Assembly: GCF_009769165.1 (NCBI RefSeq)
Contig: NZ_CP043476.1
Span: forward strand, 1,488,001 to 1,552,000
Direction: 5' to 3'
Source of the DNA: Xanthomonas hyacinthi
Lineage (GTDB): Bacteria; Pseudomonadota; Gammaproteobacteria; Xanthomonadales; Xanthomonadaceae
DNA length: 64,000 nt
The translations under genes were made by a program, and so were the position numbers. The notes under the pieces are model-generated. The model was not told the DNA's origin, ran no database searches, and was given only the letters and a program-made list of their open reading frames with translations. This document shows positions 41,872 to 50,995 of this stretch, piece after piece; position 1 is the stretch's first letter, and each line of letters begins with the position of its first letter.

Positions 41872-43017
41872 TCAGCTCTCCACCGGCTGCAGCTTCAGCA
41901 AACGTCCGCCGCTGCCGTCTTCCAGCAGCCACAGCGCGCCATCCGGGCCCTGCTCCACTTCGCGGATGCGCTTGCCCATGTCGTAGCGCGCCGCTTCGCG
42001 GGCGTTCTCGCCGTTGAACTCGATGCGTACCAGCGACTGCGAGGACAGCCCGCCGATGAAGCCGTTGCCGCGCCACTGCGGGAAGGTGCTGCCACCGTAG
42101 ATGACGAAACCGGCCGGCGAGATCACCGGCGTCCAGCTGACCTTGGGCGCGGCGAATTCCGGGCGCGTGGAATGGTCGGGAATCGGCCGGCCGTCGTAAT
42201 GGTCGCCATTGGAGACGATCGGATAGCCGTAGTTGGCGCCGCGCTGGATCAGGTTCAGCTCGTCGCCGCCGGCCGGGCCCATCTCGTGTTCCCACAGCTG
42301 GCCGTTGGCGTCGAAGGCCAGGCCGAGCACGTTGCGATGGCCGAACGACCACACCTGCGCGGCGGCGCCGCCGCGGCGCGCGAACGGGTTGTCGTCCGGC
42401 ACGCTGCCGTCGTCGTTGAGGCGCACGATCTTGCCCAGGTTGCCGCTCATGTCCTGCGCCGGATCGAACTTCTGCCGCTCGCTGGAACCGATCCACAGCT
42501 TGCGGTCGGGACCGAACGCCAGGCGGTGGCCGTAGTGGCCGTTGCCGGACACCTTGGGCTGCTGGCGCCAGATCACCTTCAGCTGCGACAGCGCACCGCC
42601 GCCATTGCCGTCCAGGGTCAGCTTGGCACGCGCCACCGCGCCGCCGCGGGTGGCGCCGCTGCCGGCCTCGGCGTAACTCAGATACACCCAGCCGTTCTGG
42701 GCGAAGCCCGGATGCGGCAGCACGTCGCCAAAACCGCCCTGGCCGCCATAGGCGACCGCGGGCACGCCGCTGACCGCGCCGGTGCGGCCGCTGGCCGGGT
42801 CGAAGCGCTTGAGCGTGCCGCCCTTCTCGCTGATCAGGGCGCTGCCGTCGGGCAGGAAGCTCATCGCCCAGGGCTCGTTGAAGCTGGCGAACGGCGTCGC
42901 CGAGAACGGCCAGTCGCCGCGCCGTTCGGCGCTCTTGGCGGCCGGCGCCGCGTGTGCGGCGGATACAGCCAGGCTCACCAGCAATGCACAGGCCAAACCC
43001 AGGGGAGAACGCTGCAT
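41872..43017 (-). CDS. PQQ-dependent sugar dehydrogenase (soluble, YliI/Asd type)
   Basis: 381 aa. Signal peptide MQRSPLGLACALLVSLAVSAAHAAP; six-bladed propeller of the glucose/sorbosone dehydrogenase family: NEPWAMSFLPDG, YGGQGGFGDVLPHPGF, GNGHYGHRLAFGPDRKLW (catalytic His region), SFGHRNVLGLAFD, WEHEMGPAGGDELN, GANYGYP. The family oxidises the C1 of aldoses in the periplasm using pyrroloquinoline quinone. Length is typical. Next gene on the same strand upstream is the GH3 beta-glucosidase, but 188 nt apart, so co-transcription is uncertain. Confidence 0.88.
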   Translation of the reverse strand: MQRSPLGLACALLVSLAVSAAHAAPAAKSAERRGDWPFSATPFASFNEPWAMSFLPDGSALISEKGGTLKRFDPASGRTGAVSGVPAVAYGGQGGFGDVLPHPGFAQNGWVYLSYAEAGSGATRGGAVARAKLTLDGNGGGALSQLKVIWRQQPKVSGNGHYGHRLAFGPDRKLWIGSSERQKFDPAQDMSGNLGKIVRLNDDGSVPDDNPFARRGGAAAQVWSFGHRNVLGLAFDANGQLWEHEMGPAGGDELNLIQRGANYGYPIVSNGDHYDGRPIPDHSTRPEFAAPKVSWTPVISPAGFVIYGGSTFPQWRGNGFIGGLSSQSLVRIEFNGENAREAARYDMGKRIREVEQGPDGALWLLEDGSGGRLLKLQPVES

Positions 43018-43205
43018 GACGTGCACCTATCGGATGGGGTCGAAGGCCGAAGCTAGCAAACCCGGCGTGGACGGCAAGCATGCAGCGGCCAAGCCGTGGC
43101 CGCGATCACGCGCGGCGTTCGCGCCGCGTAGACAGGGCCGCCGCAGGCAGCGCATCGGCCTGCACCGGGCAGGCGCGCGTGCCGCTGCGCCTGCGCGCGG
43201 CGTCC

Positions 43206-45383
43206 CTACGCCTGCGGCAGCAACTCGAAGCCGACCGGCTCGCCGCTGGCGGACGACGCGCAGACCCACAGGTCGAACAGCCCCGGCTCGGCCGCGCAGC
43301 GGCCGTCGCGGCCGCTGAAGGCCAGGCTGCGGCGGTCCAGGGCGAACACCACGTCCATGCCCTGCCCAGGCGCCAGCTGCACCTTGCGGAAGCCCTTCAG
43401 TTCGCGCACCGGGCGCACCCGGCTGGCGACGCGGTCGTGCACGTACAGCTGCACCACTTCCTCGCCGGCGCGCGCGCCGACGTTGTCGATGCGGGTGGTC
43501 ACGATCAGCGTCTCGTCCCAGCCCAGTTGCGTGCGATCCAGCTGCGGCGCGCCATAGGCGAAGCGGGTGTAGCCGATGCCGTGGCCGAACGGGTACAGCG
43601 GCGCGTTCGGGATCTCGCGCCAGCGCGCCTTGAATTCGCTCATCGTCGGCAGTTCCGGCCGGCCGGTGCGCGCGTGGTTGTAGAAGTAGGGCTGCTGGCC
43701 CGGATCGAGCGGGAAGCTGACCGGCAGCCGCGCCGACGGGTTGTAGTCGCCGAACAGCACATCGGCCACCGCCGGGCCGGTCTGCGTGCCCAGATACCAG
43801 GTCACCGCGATCGCCGCCGCGTCGCGCACCGCGCCCTGCAACGCCAGCGCGCGGCCGTTGCGCAGCAGCACCACCAGCGGCGTGCCGGTGGCGGCGACCG
43901 CCTCGGCCAGCGCCTGCTGCGCCGGCGGCAGCACGATCTGCGTGCGCGACTGCGCCTCGCCGCTGTAGCGCTGCGGCTCGCCCAGCGCCAGCACCGCCAC
44001 GTCGGCGCCGCGCGCGGCCGCCACCGCGGCGGCGATGCCGCCGTCCAGCGGCGCTTCCAGCTCGCAGCCCGCCACCACGCTCAGCGCATCGGCGGCGTCC
44101 AGCGCGGCGCGCACGCCGGCTTCCAGGGTCACGTAGCGGGTCTTGTCGCCGAACAGGGTCCAGCAGCCCTCGATGTTCTCGCGGTCCTGCACGAACGGCC
44201 CGATCAGCGCGATCTTCTGCCCGCGCCTGCGCAGCGGCAGCACGTCGCCGTCGTTCTTCAGCAGCACGATCGAGCGCCGCGCCGCCTCGCGCGACAGCGC
44301 GTCGTGCGCGGCGATGTGCGACTGGTCGGCCTCGCGCGCCGGGTCCAGCGAGCGGTACGGATCGTCGAACAGGCCGATGGCTTCCTTCAGCGCCAGCACC
44401 CGCCGCACCGCCGCGTCCAGCGCGGCCATCGGCACTTCGCCGTCGGCCACCAGCGACGGCAGATGCGCGGCGTAGAAGCCGCTCTGCATGCTCATGTCCA
44501 TGCCGGCCAGGAACGCCTTCCTGGTCGCGTCGCGCTCGTCGGCCGCATAGCCGTGCGCGATCAACTCCATGTCGGCGGTGTAGTCGGAGATCACCACGCC
44601 GGGAAATTCCCACTCGCCGCGCAGGATCTCGGTCAGCAGTTCGTGGTTGGCGCTGGCCGGCACGCCGTTGATGTCGTTGAACGAGGTCATCACGCTCAGC
44701 GCGCCAGCGCCGAACGCGGCCTGGAACGGCGGCAGGTGCACGTCGCGCAGGGTCTGCGGGGCGATGTCCACGCTGTTGTATTCCATGCCCGCGGCGACCG
44801 CGCCGTAGGCGGCGAAGTGCTTGGGCGTGGCCAGCAGCGCGTCGTGCGCGCGCAGGTCCGGGCCGTGGAAGCCGCGCACGCGCGCGGCGGCGAACGCGCA
44901 GCCCAGCACCACGTCCTCGCCGGCGCCCTCGGCGCCGCGGCCCCAGCGCTGGTCGCGGGCGATGTCCACCGCCGGTGCATAGGTCCAGTGGATGCCGGCG
45001 GCGGTGGCCTCGATCGCGGTGGCGCGCGCGGTGCGCTCGGCCAGTGCCGGCTCGAAGCTGGCGGCCTCGCCCAGCGGGATCGGAAACACGGTGCGCATGC
45101 CGTGGATCACGTCCGCGGCCAGGATCACCGGAATGCCCAGGCGGCTCTCTTCCAGCGCGGTCTGCTGGATCCGCCGCCCCAGCTCGGCGCCCACGCCGTT
45201 GAACAGCGAGCCGACCAGGCCGGCGCGCACCTGCTGCAGCACCTCGTCGGCATTGCTGACGTTCGCTTCCGGATTCACGTCCGGCGCGAACGGGCGCACC
45301 ATGTCGGCAAAGACGCCGAGCTGGCCGACCTTCTCTTCGACGGTCATGCGGGCGATGAGCGATTCGATACGATCCGAAGCCAT
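43206..45383 (-). CDS. GH3 beta-glucosidase, cytoplasmic (BglX family)
   Basis: 725 aa, no signal peptide (starts MASDRIESLIARMTVEEKVG), so intracellular unlike periplasmic BglX. N-terminal TIM-barrel with LLATPKHFAAYG and the nucleophile Asp in GVVISDYTADMELI; second domain EAARRSIVLLKNDGDVLPL; C-terminal fibronectin-III-like domain with LKGFRKVQLAPGQ. Hydrolyses beta-linked glucosides or xylosides brought into the cell, in keeping with the plant-biomass lifestyle of xanthomonads. A palindromic LacI-type operator lies directly before the start. Confidence 0.92.
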   Translation of the reverse strand: MASDRIESLIARMTVEEKVGQLGVFADMVRPFAPDVNPEANVSNADEVLQQVRAGLVGSLFNGVGAELGRRIQQTALEESRLGIPVILAADVIHGMRTVFPIPLGEAASFEPALAERTARATAIEATAAGIHWTYAPAVDIARDQRWGRGAEGAGEDVVLGCAFAAARVRGFHGPDLRAHDALLATPKHFAAYGAVAAGMEYNSVDIAPQTLRDVHLPPFQAAFGAGALSVMTSFNDINGVPASANHELLTEILRGEWEFPGVVISDYTADMELIAHGYAADERDATRKAFLAGMDMSMQSGFYAAHLPSLVADGEVPMAALDAAVRRVLALKEAIGLFDDPYRSLDPAREADQSHIAAHDALSREAARRSIVLLKNDGDVLPLRRRGQKIALIGPFVQDRENIEGCWTLFGDKTRYVTLEAGVRAALDAADALSVVAGCELEAPLDGGIAAAVAAARGADVAVLALGEPQRYSGEAQSRTQIVLPPAQQALAEAVAATGTPLVVLLRNGRALALQGAVRDAAAIAVTWYLGTQTGPAVADVLFGDYNPSARLPVSFPLDPGQQPYFYNHARTGRPELPTMSEFKARWREIPNAPLYPFGHGIGYTRFAYGAPQLDRTQLGWDETLIVTTRIDNVGARAGEEVVQLYVHDRVASRVRPVRELKGFRKVQLAPGQGMDVVFALDRRSLAFSGRDGRCAAEPGLFDLWVCASSASGEPVGFELLPQA

Positions 45384-45730
45384 GGGGTCCTTTGAGAAAA
45401 CGTTTACATAGCCGGCAATTCTAGCTCTCCGGCCAGAGGAAAGAGCAAATGCCGGCGCCGGATCCACCTCTTCAGAAAACTGTCTACCGCCGGCTGCCGA
45501 CGCCGCCGCCCGCCCCCATGCGCCCCCGCATCCCGCAGCCCAGCCGTTTGCAGTGTGAGCGCGGCGACCCGGGCCGGCCACGGCCGGCACGCAGTACCTG
45601 CCAGCGACGGCGATCGCGCCTGCGCTTCCCTTCAGCGACGGCCGGACTGCATCTCAAACATCTTGCGACACCTTGCCCGCACCGCCCTCGGCGGCGATGC
45701 GCGGCCGGCGCCATGCCGGCCGCGGCCGCC
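45384..45730. other. 347-nt intergenic region
   Basis: Holds the operator-like palindrome at 45398-45405 next to the GH3 start; the remainder (45420-45730) is high-GC DNA after the alpha-E gene with no gene or repeat that I can support. Confidence 0.5.
45397..45406. promoter_or_regulatory. LacI-type operator-like palindrome
   Basis: AAAACGTTTA, containing the perfect palindrome AAACGTTT, 14 nt upstream of the beta-glucosidase ATG. LacI/GalR-family operators centre on a CG with such flanks. No LacI gene lies in the window. Confidence 0.4.
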
Positions 45731-46672
45731 TCACGAACTGAAATAGGCCTCGGCGATCGCGGTATGCAGGTAGCCCAGGTGGGTCTGGATCTCGTCCATG
45801 AACTCGGCCGAATTGTGATGCGCCAGATAGGCCGGGTCGGCATTGCGCACCAGCCCGTTGATCCGCATCAGCGCGCGCTCCACGTTCGGCCGCGAGGGCA
45901 TCGTCGGCAGGATGTGCTGGGCGCGGGACAGGCAGAAATGCACGCTGCGCGGGAAATCGTTGTTCTGCAGCAGGAAGCGCAGCGCGTGCTCGCCGGTGAC
46001 GCGCTGGCGCACGTGGCGCCGGTACATCTGGTAGGCGGCCAGCGAGCGCAGCACGCTCATCCACTGCATGTTCTGGTAGGCCTCCAGATCGTCGGCCTTG
46101 CGCGGCGTGATCAGGCCCGAGGCGCCGGCATCGATGATGCGCGTGGTCATGTCGGCCTGTTCGATCGCCGTGCCCAGGCGCAGGAACTGGAAGCCGATGT
46201 CGCGGCTGACGTTGGCGGTGAGCAGGCCGGACACCTTCAGGCAGGCGTCGGTGACGTGGCCGAGGAACTCCATCCGGTAGCGGCGGCCGACACTGCGCTC
46301 GCCGTTGGCGTCGATGTACAGGTGCAGGTCGTTGACCGCCTCCCACACTTCCTGCGGCAGCGTGTCGCGGATGCCGCGCAGCAGTTCGCGCGCCTGCCGC
46401 GCCGAACTGCGCAGCGAGGACGGATTGCGCTCATCCAGCAGCAGGAAGCGCACCACGTCGGCGTCGCCGACATCGTCGCCGGCCTGCGGGAACCAGACGT
46501 TGAAGATCTCGCCGGCGCCGACCGTATCGATCATCGGCCGCCAGGCGAAACGCACCGAGCGCGGCAGGTCCAGCTGCAGCAGGCTGCCCACCCCGACCAG
46601 CCGCGCCGTGGTTTCGGCGCGGCGCACATGCCGGCTGAACCAGTAGAGGTTGTCGGCGACCCGCGAGAGCAT
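45731..46672 (-). CDS. alpha-E domain protein
   Basis: 313 aa, all-helical alpha-E family (MLSRVADNLYWFSRHVRRAE, GIRDTLPQEVWEAVNDLH, TTRIIDAGASGLITP). These proteins are always found with a circularly permuted ATP-grasp protein and often a transglutaminase-like protein, and are thought to take part in peptide or protein tagging; the reaction is not established. The start overlaps the stop of the ATP-grasp gene by one base (TGATG), so the two are translated together. Confidence 0.88.
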   Translation of the reverse strand: MLSRVADNLYWFSRHVRRAETTARLVGVGSLLQLDLPRSVRFAWRPMIDTVGAGEIFNVWFPQAGDDVGDADVVRFLLLDERNPSSLRSSARQARELLRGIRDTLPQEVWEAVNDLHLYIDANGERSVGRRYRMEFLGHVTDACLKVSGLLTANVSRDIGFQFLRLGTAIEQADMTTRIIDAGASGLITPRKADDLEAYQNMQWMSVLRSLAAYQMYRRHVRQRVTGEHALRFLLQNNDFPRSVHFCLSRAQHILPTMPSRPNVERALMRINGLVRNADPAYLAHHNSAEFMDEIQTHLGYLHTAIAEAYFSS

Positions 46673-48120
46673 CAGTCCGTCTCCTCGTCCAGGTCCACCA
46701 CCCAGGTGTCCTTGGCGCCGCCGCCCTGCGAGGAATTGACCACCAGCGAGCCCTCTTCCATCGCCACCCGGGTCAGCCCGCCGGTGGTGACGTAGACGTC
46801 CTCGCGCGACAGGATGAACGGGCGCAGGTCCAGATGCCGCGCCGACGGGCCGACCTCGGTCACGATCGGCGCGGTGGACAGGCCCAGCGTCGGCTGCGCC
46901 ATATAGTTGCGCGGATCGGCCTGGATCAGCTTGCGGAACTCGTCGCGCTGGCGCTTGGTCGAGCGCGGCCCGATCAGCATGCCGTAGCCGCCGGATTCGT
47001 TGGCCGGCTTCACCACCAGCTGGTCGAGGTGCTCGAGCACGTACTTGCAGTCCTTGTCGTCGTGGCACAGGTAGCTGGGCACGTTGGGCAGGATCGGCTC
47101 CTCGTCCAGGTAATAGCGGATCATCTTCGGCACGTAGGCGAACACCACCTTGTCGTCGGCCACGCCGGCGCCGGGCGCATTGGCCAGCGCCACCTTGCCG
47201 GCGCGCCAGCTGCGGATCAGCCCGGGCACGCCGAGCACCGACTCGGGGTGGAACACCTCCGGATCGATGAACAGATCGTCGACCCGGCGATAGATCACAT
47301 CGACCCGGCGCGGCCCGTAGATGGTGCGCATGTAGGTGCAGTCGTCGTCGGCGACGAACAGGTCGTCGCCCTCGACCAGTTCGATGCCCATCGCCTGCGC
47401 CAGGTAGGCGTGCTCGAAATAGGCGCTGTTGAAGATGCCCGGGGTCAGCAGCGCGATCACCGGCTGGTCGCCCGGGCGCGGCGACAGCGCGGCCAGGGTG
47501 TCGTACAACTGCGCCGGATACTCGTCCACCGGCAGGATCGCGCTGGTCTCGAACAGCTCCGGGAACACGCGCTTGGCGACCATGCGGTTTTCCAGCATGT
47601 ACGACACGCCGCTGGGAATGCGCAGGTTGTCTTCCAGCGCGTACAGCGTGCCGTCGGCGTCGCGCACCAGGTCCGAGCCGCAGATATGCGCCCACACCCC
47701 CAGCGCCGGGGTAATGCCCACGCATTGCGGGCGGAAGTTCACCGAATGCTCCAGCAGCATCGCCGGGAACACCTTGTCCTTGACGATGCGCTGCGCGCCG
47801 TAGACATCGCCGATGAACAGGTTGAGCGCGCGCATGCGCTGCTTCAGCCCGGCCTCGGTGCGCTGCCATTCGCGCAGCGGGATCACCCGCGGAATCAGGT
47901 CGAACGGCAGCGTGCGATCGACGTTGCGGCCGTCGGAATAGACGGTGAAGGTGATGCCCATGACCCGCGCGGCGACATCGGCGGCGAGCTGGCGCTCGGA
48001 CAGTTCGCGCCCGGACAGGCTGGACAGGTATTCGATGACCCGGCGGGCGGCCGGACGCGGCTGACCATCTGCCTGGATCAGCTCGTCGTAGGTGGCCGTG
48101 CGGTACTTGCTCCAGTCCAT
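46672..48120 (-). CDS. circularly permuted ATP-grasp type 2 protein
   Basis: 482 aa. CP_ATPgrasp_2 family: MGITFTVYSDGRNVDRTLPF, LPRVIPLREW-type motif, LYALEDNLRIPSGVSYMLEN (ATP/Mg-binding), VVKPANESGGYGM (Lys/Glu of the ATP-grasp), SSQGGGAKDTWVV near the end. Predicted to form an acyl-phosphate and ligate an amine, product unknown. It starts at ATG 48120 and is fused head to tail with the alpha-E gene. The transglutaminase-like third member of this module is not adjacent here. Confidence 0.9.
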   Translation of the reverse strand: MDWSKYRTATYDELIQADGQPRPAARRVIEYLSSLSGRELSERQLAADVAARVMGITFTVYSDGRNVDRTLPFDLIPRVIPLREWQRTEAGLKQRMRALNLFIGDVYGAQRIVKDKVFPAMLLEHSVNFRPQCVGITPALGVWAHICGSDLVRDADGTLYALEDNLRIPSGVSYMLENRMVAKRVFPELFETSAILPVDEYPAQLYDTLAALSPRPGDQPVIALLTPGIFNSAYFEHAYLAQAMGIELVEGDDLFVADDDCTYMRTIYGPRRVDVIYRRVDDLFIDPEVFHPESVLGVPGLIRSWRAGKVALANAPGAGVADDKVVFAYVPKMIRYYLDEEPILPNVPSYLCHDDKDCKYVLEHLDQLVVKPANESGGYGMLIGPRSTKRQRDEFRKLIQADPRNYMAQPTLGLSTAPIVTEVGPSARHLDLRPFILSREDVYVTTGGLTRVAMEEGSLVVNSSQGGGAKDTWVVDLDEETD

Positions 48121-48237
48121 CGTGCCCCGTCGGTGTACGCCACCAGGCGCGGTCGGCCGAGTGTTGCGTTGCACAGCAACATGCCCGGAACCGGAATGAG
48201 CGTCAAGCGGCCGCGGCGAGGCCGCGGCCGGCCGCGC

Positions 48238-48597
48238 TCAGCCGGCGTCGCGGCTGCGCTCGATGATCACGCCCACCGCCTGCGCACCGCGCACCGCGCC
48301 CGGCTTGCTCAGCTTCAGCCGCAGCCAGCGCACGTCGAACTCGGCCAGCACCGCGGCCGCGCAGCGCTCGGCCAGCGTCTCCACCAGCCCGTAGTCGGAC
48401 TGCTCGACCAGCTCCACCAGGCGCTTGCCGACCGCCTTGTAGTTGAGCGTATCGGCGATGTCGTCGCTGGCCGCCGGCACGCGGTTGTCGAAGCCCATCT
48501 CCAGATCGAAGCGCAGCGTCTGCCGGATCCGCCGCTCCCAATCGTAGATGCCGATCAGCGCGTCGATCTCTAGACCTTCGATGAAGACTTTATCCAT
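48238..48597 (-). CDS. folB: dihydroneopterin aldolase
   Basis: 119 aa, full length for FolB. DKVFIEGLEIDALIGIYDWERR at the start, catalytic Lys in NYKAV, Glu in LVETLAERCA, C-terminal LSKPGAVRGAQAVGV. Converts 7,8-dihydroneopterin to 6-hydroxymethyl-dihydropterin in folate synthesis. Downstream of tsaD on the same strand; the GGGAATGGGG inverted repeat ends seven nt before its start codon, so no normal Shine-Dalgarno is visible and the repeat forms the 5' leader. Confidence 0.94.
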   Translation of the reverse strand: MDKVFIEGLEIDALIGIYDWERRIRQTLRFDLEMGFDNRVPAASDDIADTLNYKAVGKRLVELVEQSDYGLVETLAERCAAAVLAEFDVRWLRLKLSKPGAVRGAQAVGVIIERSRDAG

Positions 48598-48604
48598 GGG
48601 GAGC

Positions 48605-48714
48605 TGGGAATGGGGAACCGAGAATGGGGAATGGTAAGAGCAAACGCAAAAACAGACGCAAAGGCCGCACGTAGCCCGCTTTTACGATTCCCCATTCCCC
48701 ATTCCCGATTCTCC
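48605..48714. repeat. GGGAATGGGG-type inverted repeat, locus 2
   Basis: Left arm 48605-48635 (GGGAATGGGGAACCGAGAAT...) and right arm 48684-48714 (CGATTCCCCATTCCCCATTC...), with an A/C-rich centre. It occupies the whole tsaD-folB gap and forms the end of the tsaD reading frame. Confidence 0.85.
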
Positions 48715-49764
48715 CGCCGCCGCCGCCAACGGCGGCAGCGACGCCATGTCCCAGCGCGGCGTCACCCGTACCGCCGCGTCGCTGGACTGGCCGGCCTGCA
48801 GGCGCAGCGCGCCGGCGAAGGCGATCATCGCGCCGTTGTCGGTGCACAGCGCCGGACGCGGGAAGCAGGCGCGGCCGCCGCGCGCCTGCGCCATCGCCTG
48901 CAGCTTGGCGCGCAGGCGCAGGTTGGCGCCGACGCCGCCGGCGACCACGATGGTGGCGCTGCCCGCCGCCTGCAGCGCGCGCTCGCACTTGATCGCCAGC
49001 GTGTCCACCACCGCATCCTCGAAACCGCGGGCGATGTCGGCGCGGGTGCCCTCGCTCTGGTCGCTGCCGCGCCAGGCCAGCAGCACCTGGGTCTTGAGTC
49101 CGGAGAAACTGAAATCCAGCCCGGGCCGGTCGGTCATCGGCCGCGCGAAGCGGTACCGCCCCGGCGTGCCCAGCGCGGCCAGCGCGGCCAGCTGCGGGCC
49201 GCCCGGGTACGGCAGGCCCATCATCTTGGCGGTCTTGTCGAAGGCCTCGCCGGCGGCGTCGTCCAGGGTCTCGCCGAGCAGGCGGTACTGGCCGATCGCC
49301 TCAACCGCGATCAATTGGGTATGCCCGCCGGACACCAGCAGCGCCACGAACGGCGGCGCCGGCACGCCGTGCACCGGATCCGGATCCTCCATCAGCGGCG
49401 CCAGCAGGTGGCCTTCCATATGGTGGACGCCGATCGCCGGCACCTCCAGCGCCCAGGCCAGCGCGCGGGCCATGCCGGCGCCGACCAGCAGCGCGCCGAC
49501 CAGGCCCGGGCCGGCGGTATAGGCCACCCCATCCAGGTCGCGCACGCGCAGCCCGGCCTCGGCCAGGGTCTGGCGGATCAGCGGCAGCAGCTTGCGCACG
49601 TGGTCGCGGCTGGCCAGTTCCGGCACCACCCCGCCGTATTCGGCGTGCAGCGCGATCTGGCTGTACAGCCCATGCGCGCGCAGCGCGGCCGCGCCGGACA
49701 GGGCGGTGTCGTAGACGGCGACGCCGGTTTCATCGCAACTGGATTCGATGCCGAGGACTCTCAT
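48682..49764 (-). CDS. tsaD: tRNA N6-threonylcarbamoyladenosine transferase
   Basis: 360 aa. Transfers the threonylcarbamoyl group to A37 of ANN-decoding tRNAs, together with TsaB and Tsa[20 protein letters not shown] at the start; metal-binding [49 protein letters not shown]: all family motifs intact. About 20 residues longer than usual; the last 11 codons ([10 protein letters not shown]) are translated from the right arm of the GGGAATGGGG repeat, which supplies the stop. Divergent from rpsU, as in many gammaproteobacteria. Confidence 0.95.
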   Translation of the reverse strand: MRVLGIESSCDETGVAVYDTALSGAAALRAHGLYSQIALHAEYGGVVPELASRDHVRKLLPLIRQTLAEAGLRVRDLDGVAYTAGPGLVGALLVGAGMARALAWALEVPAIGVHHMEGHLLAPLMEDPDPVHGVPAPPFVALLVSGGHTQLIAVEAIGQYRLLGETLDDAAGEAFDKTAKMMGLPYPGGPQLAALAALGTPGRYRFARPMTDRPGLDFSFSGLKTQVLLAWRGSDQSEGTRADIARGFEDAVVDTLAIKCERALQAAGSATIVVAGGVGANLRLRAKLQAMAQARGGRACFPRPALCTDNGAMIAFAGALRLQAGQSSDAAVRVTPRWDMASLPPLAAAAGESGMGNGES

Positions 49765-49808
49765 GCCTGCCATTGTGGGGCCGAATCGGCGGCAGGCAAA
49801 CGCCCCGC

Positions 49809-49836
49809 TTGCAGCCAGGAAATCAGTCGCTATAAT
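49809..49836 (+). promoter_or_regulatory. rpsU promoter
   Basis: -35 TTGCAG (49809-49814), 16-nt spacer, perfect -10 TATAAT (49831-49836), 50 nt upstream of the rpsU start. The only near-consensus -10 in the tsaD-rpsU gap. Confidence 0.7.
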
Positions 49837-49885
49837 GTGCGGCTCGCCGGGCGTGACCCGGTCACCATTGTGTCCCGGAGATTCC

Positions 49886-50101
49886 ATGCCCAGCGTCAAA
49901 GTCCGCGAGAACGAGCCCTTCGAGTTTGCGCTCCGTCGCTTCAAGCGCACCTGCGAAAAGGCCGGCGTGCTGGCCGAAACCCGCAAGCGCGAGTTCTACG
50001 AAAAGCCGACCCAGGAACGCAAGCGCAAGGCCGCAGCTGCGGTGAAGCGTCAGCTGCGCCGGACGTCTCGCGACGTCACCAAGCGCCAGCGTCTGTACTG
50101 A
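49886..50101 (+). CDS. rpsU: 30S ribosomal protein S21
   Basis: 71 aa, standard length. [20 protein letters not shown] followed by the basic tail [20 protein letters not shown]. Helps initiation on the small subunit. First gene of the rpsU-yqeY-yihY-dnaG group; a terminator follows directly, so most transcripts should end after rpsU with some reading into the next genes. GGAG lies eight nt upstream of the ATG. Confidence 0.98.
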   Translation: MPSVKVRENEPFEFALRRFKRTCEKAGVLAETRKREFYEKPTQERKRKAAAAVKRQLRRTSRDVTKRQRLY

Positions 50102-50161
50102 GGATCGCGGTTTGCGGTAGCGGGTTGTGCCGGTTTCGGCATCCGCTACGTTAAGCCCACG

Positions 50162-50193
50162 AAGCCGGCACGCGCAAGCGTCGCCGGCTTTTT
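50162..50193 (+). terminator. rho-independent terminator after rpsU
   Basis: GCCGGC pairs with GCCGGC across 13 nt (stem extends to AAGCCGGC/GCCGGCTT), followed by TTTTTG. Classic intrinsic terminator. Confidence 0.85.
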
Positions 50194-50402
50194 GTGTAGG
50201 CTCGATTCACGCTCGGCCGCATTGGCGGCTCCGTGCCCGGCGCAACCGCCGCGCATCGACACCCGCCGCGCGATCGAGACCGGCCACGCGGTGCACCTGC
50301 CGGCGCCGCGCCCTTTGCCAGCGGCCACCATCGTCCTTTCCGGGCCGATACAGCGCAGCGCCTAGAACGCCCCCCTTTTTTCCCTTCCCTTTGGAGTCCC
50401 TC

Positions 50403-50849
50403 ATGACCCTCAAACAGCAGCTCACCGACGACATGAAGGCCGCGATGAAGGCCCGCGACACGCACAGCCTGGGCGTGATCCGGCTGATCAACGCCGCGAT
50501 CCAGCAGAAGGAAGTGGACGAGCGCGCGGTGCTGGACGACGCCGCGGTGCTGGCGGTGATGGACAAGATGGTCAAGCAGCGCAAGGACTCGGTGAACCAG
50601 TACGCCGCCGCCGGCCGCGAGGACCTGGCGGCGATCGAGCGCGAGGAGATCGTGGTGATCGAGCGCTACCTGCCGGCCAAGCTCGGCGAGGCGGAGATCC
50701 TCGCCGCGATCCAGGCCGCGATCGCGCAGACCGGCGCCAGCGGCCCGGCCGACATGGGCAAGCTGATGGGCGCGCTGAAGCCGGCGCTGGCCGGCAAGGC
50801 CGACATGGGCCTGGTCTCGGTGCTGGTCAAGCAGCAGCTGGCCGGCTGA
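50403..50849 (+). CDS. yqeY: GatB/YqeY-family protein
   Basis: 148 aa helical protein, full length. MTLKQQLTDDMKAAMKARDT, then QRKDSVNQYAAAGREDLAAIE and IERYLPAKLGEAEI, ending in PALAGKADMGLVSVLVKQQL. Similar to the tRNA-binding tail domain of GatB; perhaps involved in amidotransferase function, role unproven. Conserved between rpsU and dnaG in many bacteria. GGAG nine nt before the start. Confidence 0.93.
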   Translation: MTLKQQLTDDMKAAMKARDTHSLGVIRLINAAIQQKEVDERAVLDDAAVLAVMDKMVKQRKDSVNQYAAAGREDLAAIEREEIVVIERYLPAKLGEAEILAAIQAAIAQTGASGPADMGKLMGALKPALAGKADMGLVSVLVKQQLAG

Positions 50850-50995
50850 TCCGGCGGCGGGCGTTCCCGGTCGGGCGACTTCACCCGCCTTTCGGCGCCG
50901 GGCTGCTACAACGCCGGCGAGCCTGCGACACCTTTTCGCGCACACGCGGGCCGGCATCGCGATGCCGCGCCCGTTGCAAGGCCGTTCCCGTTCCC

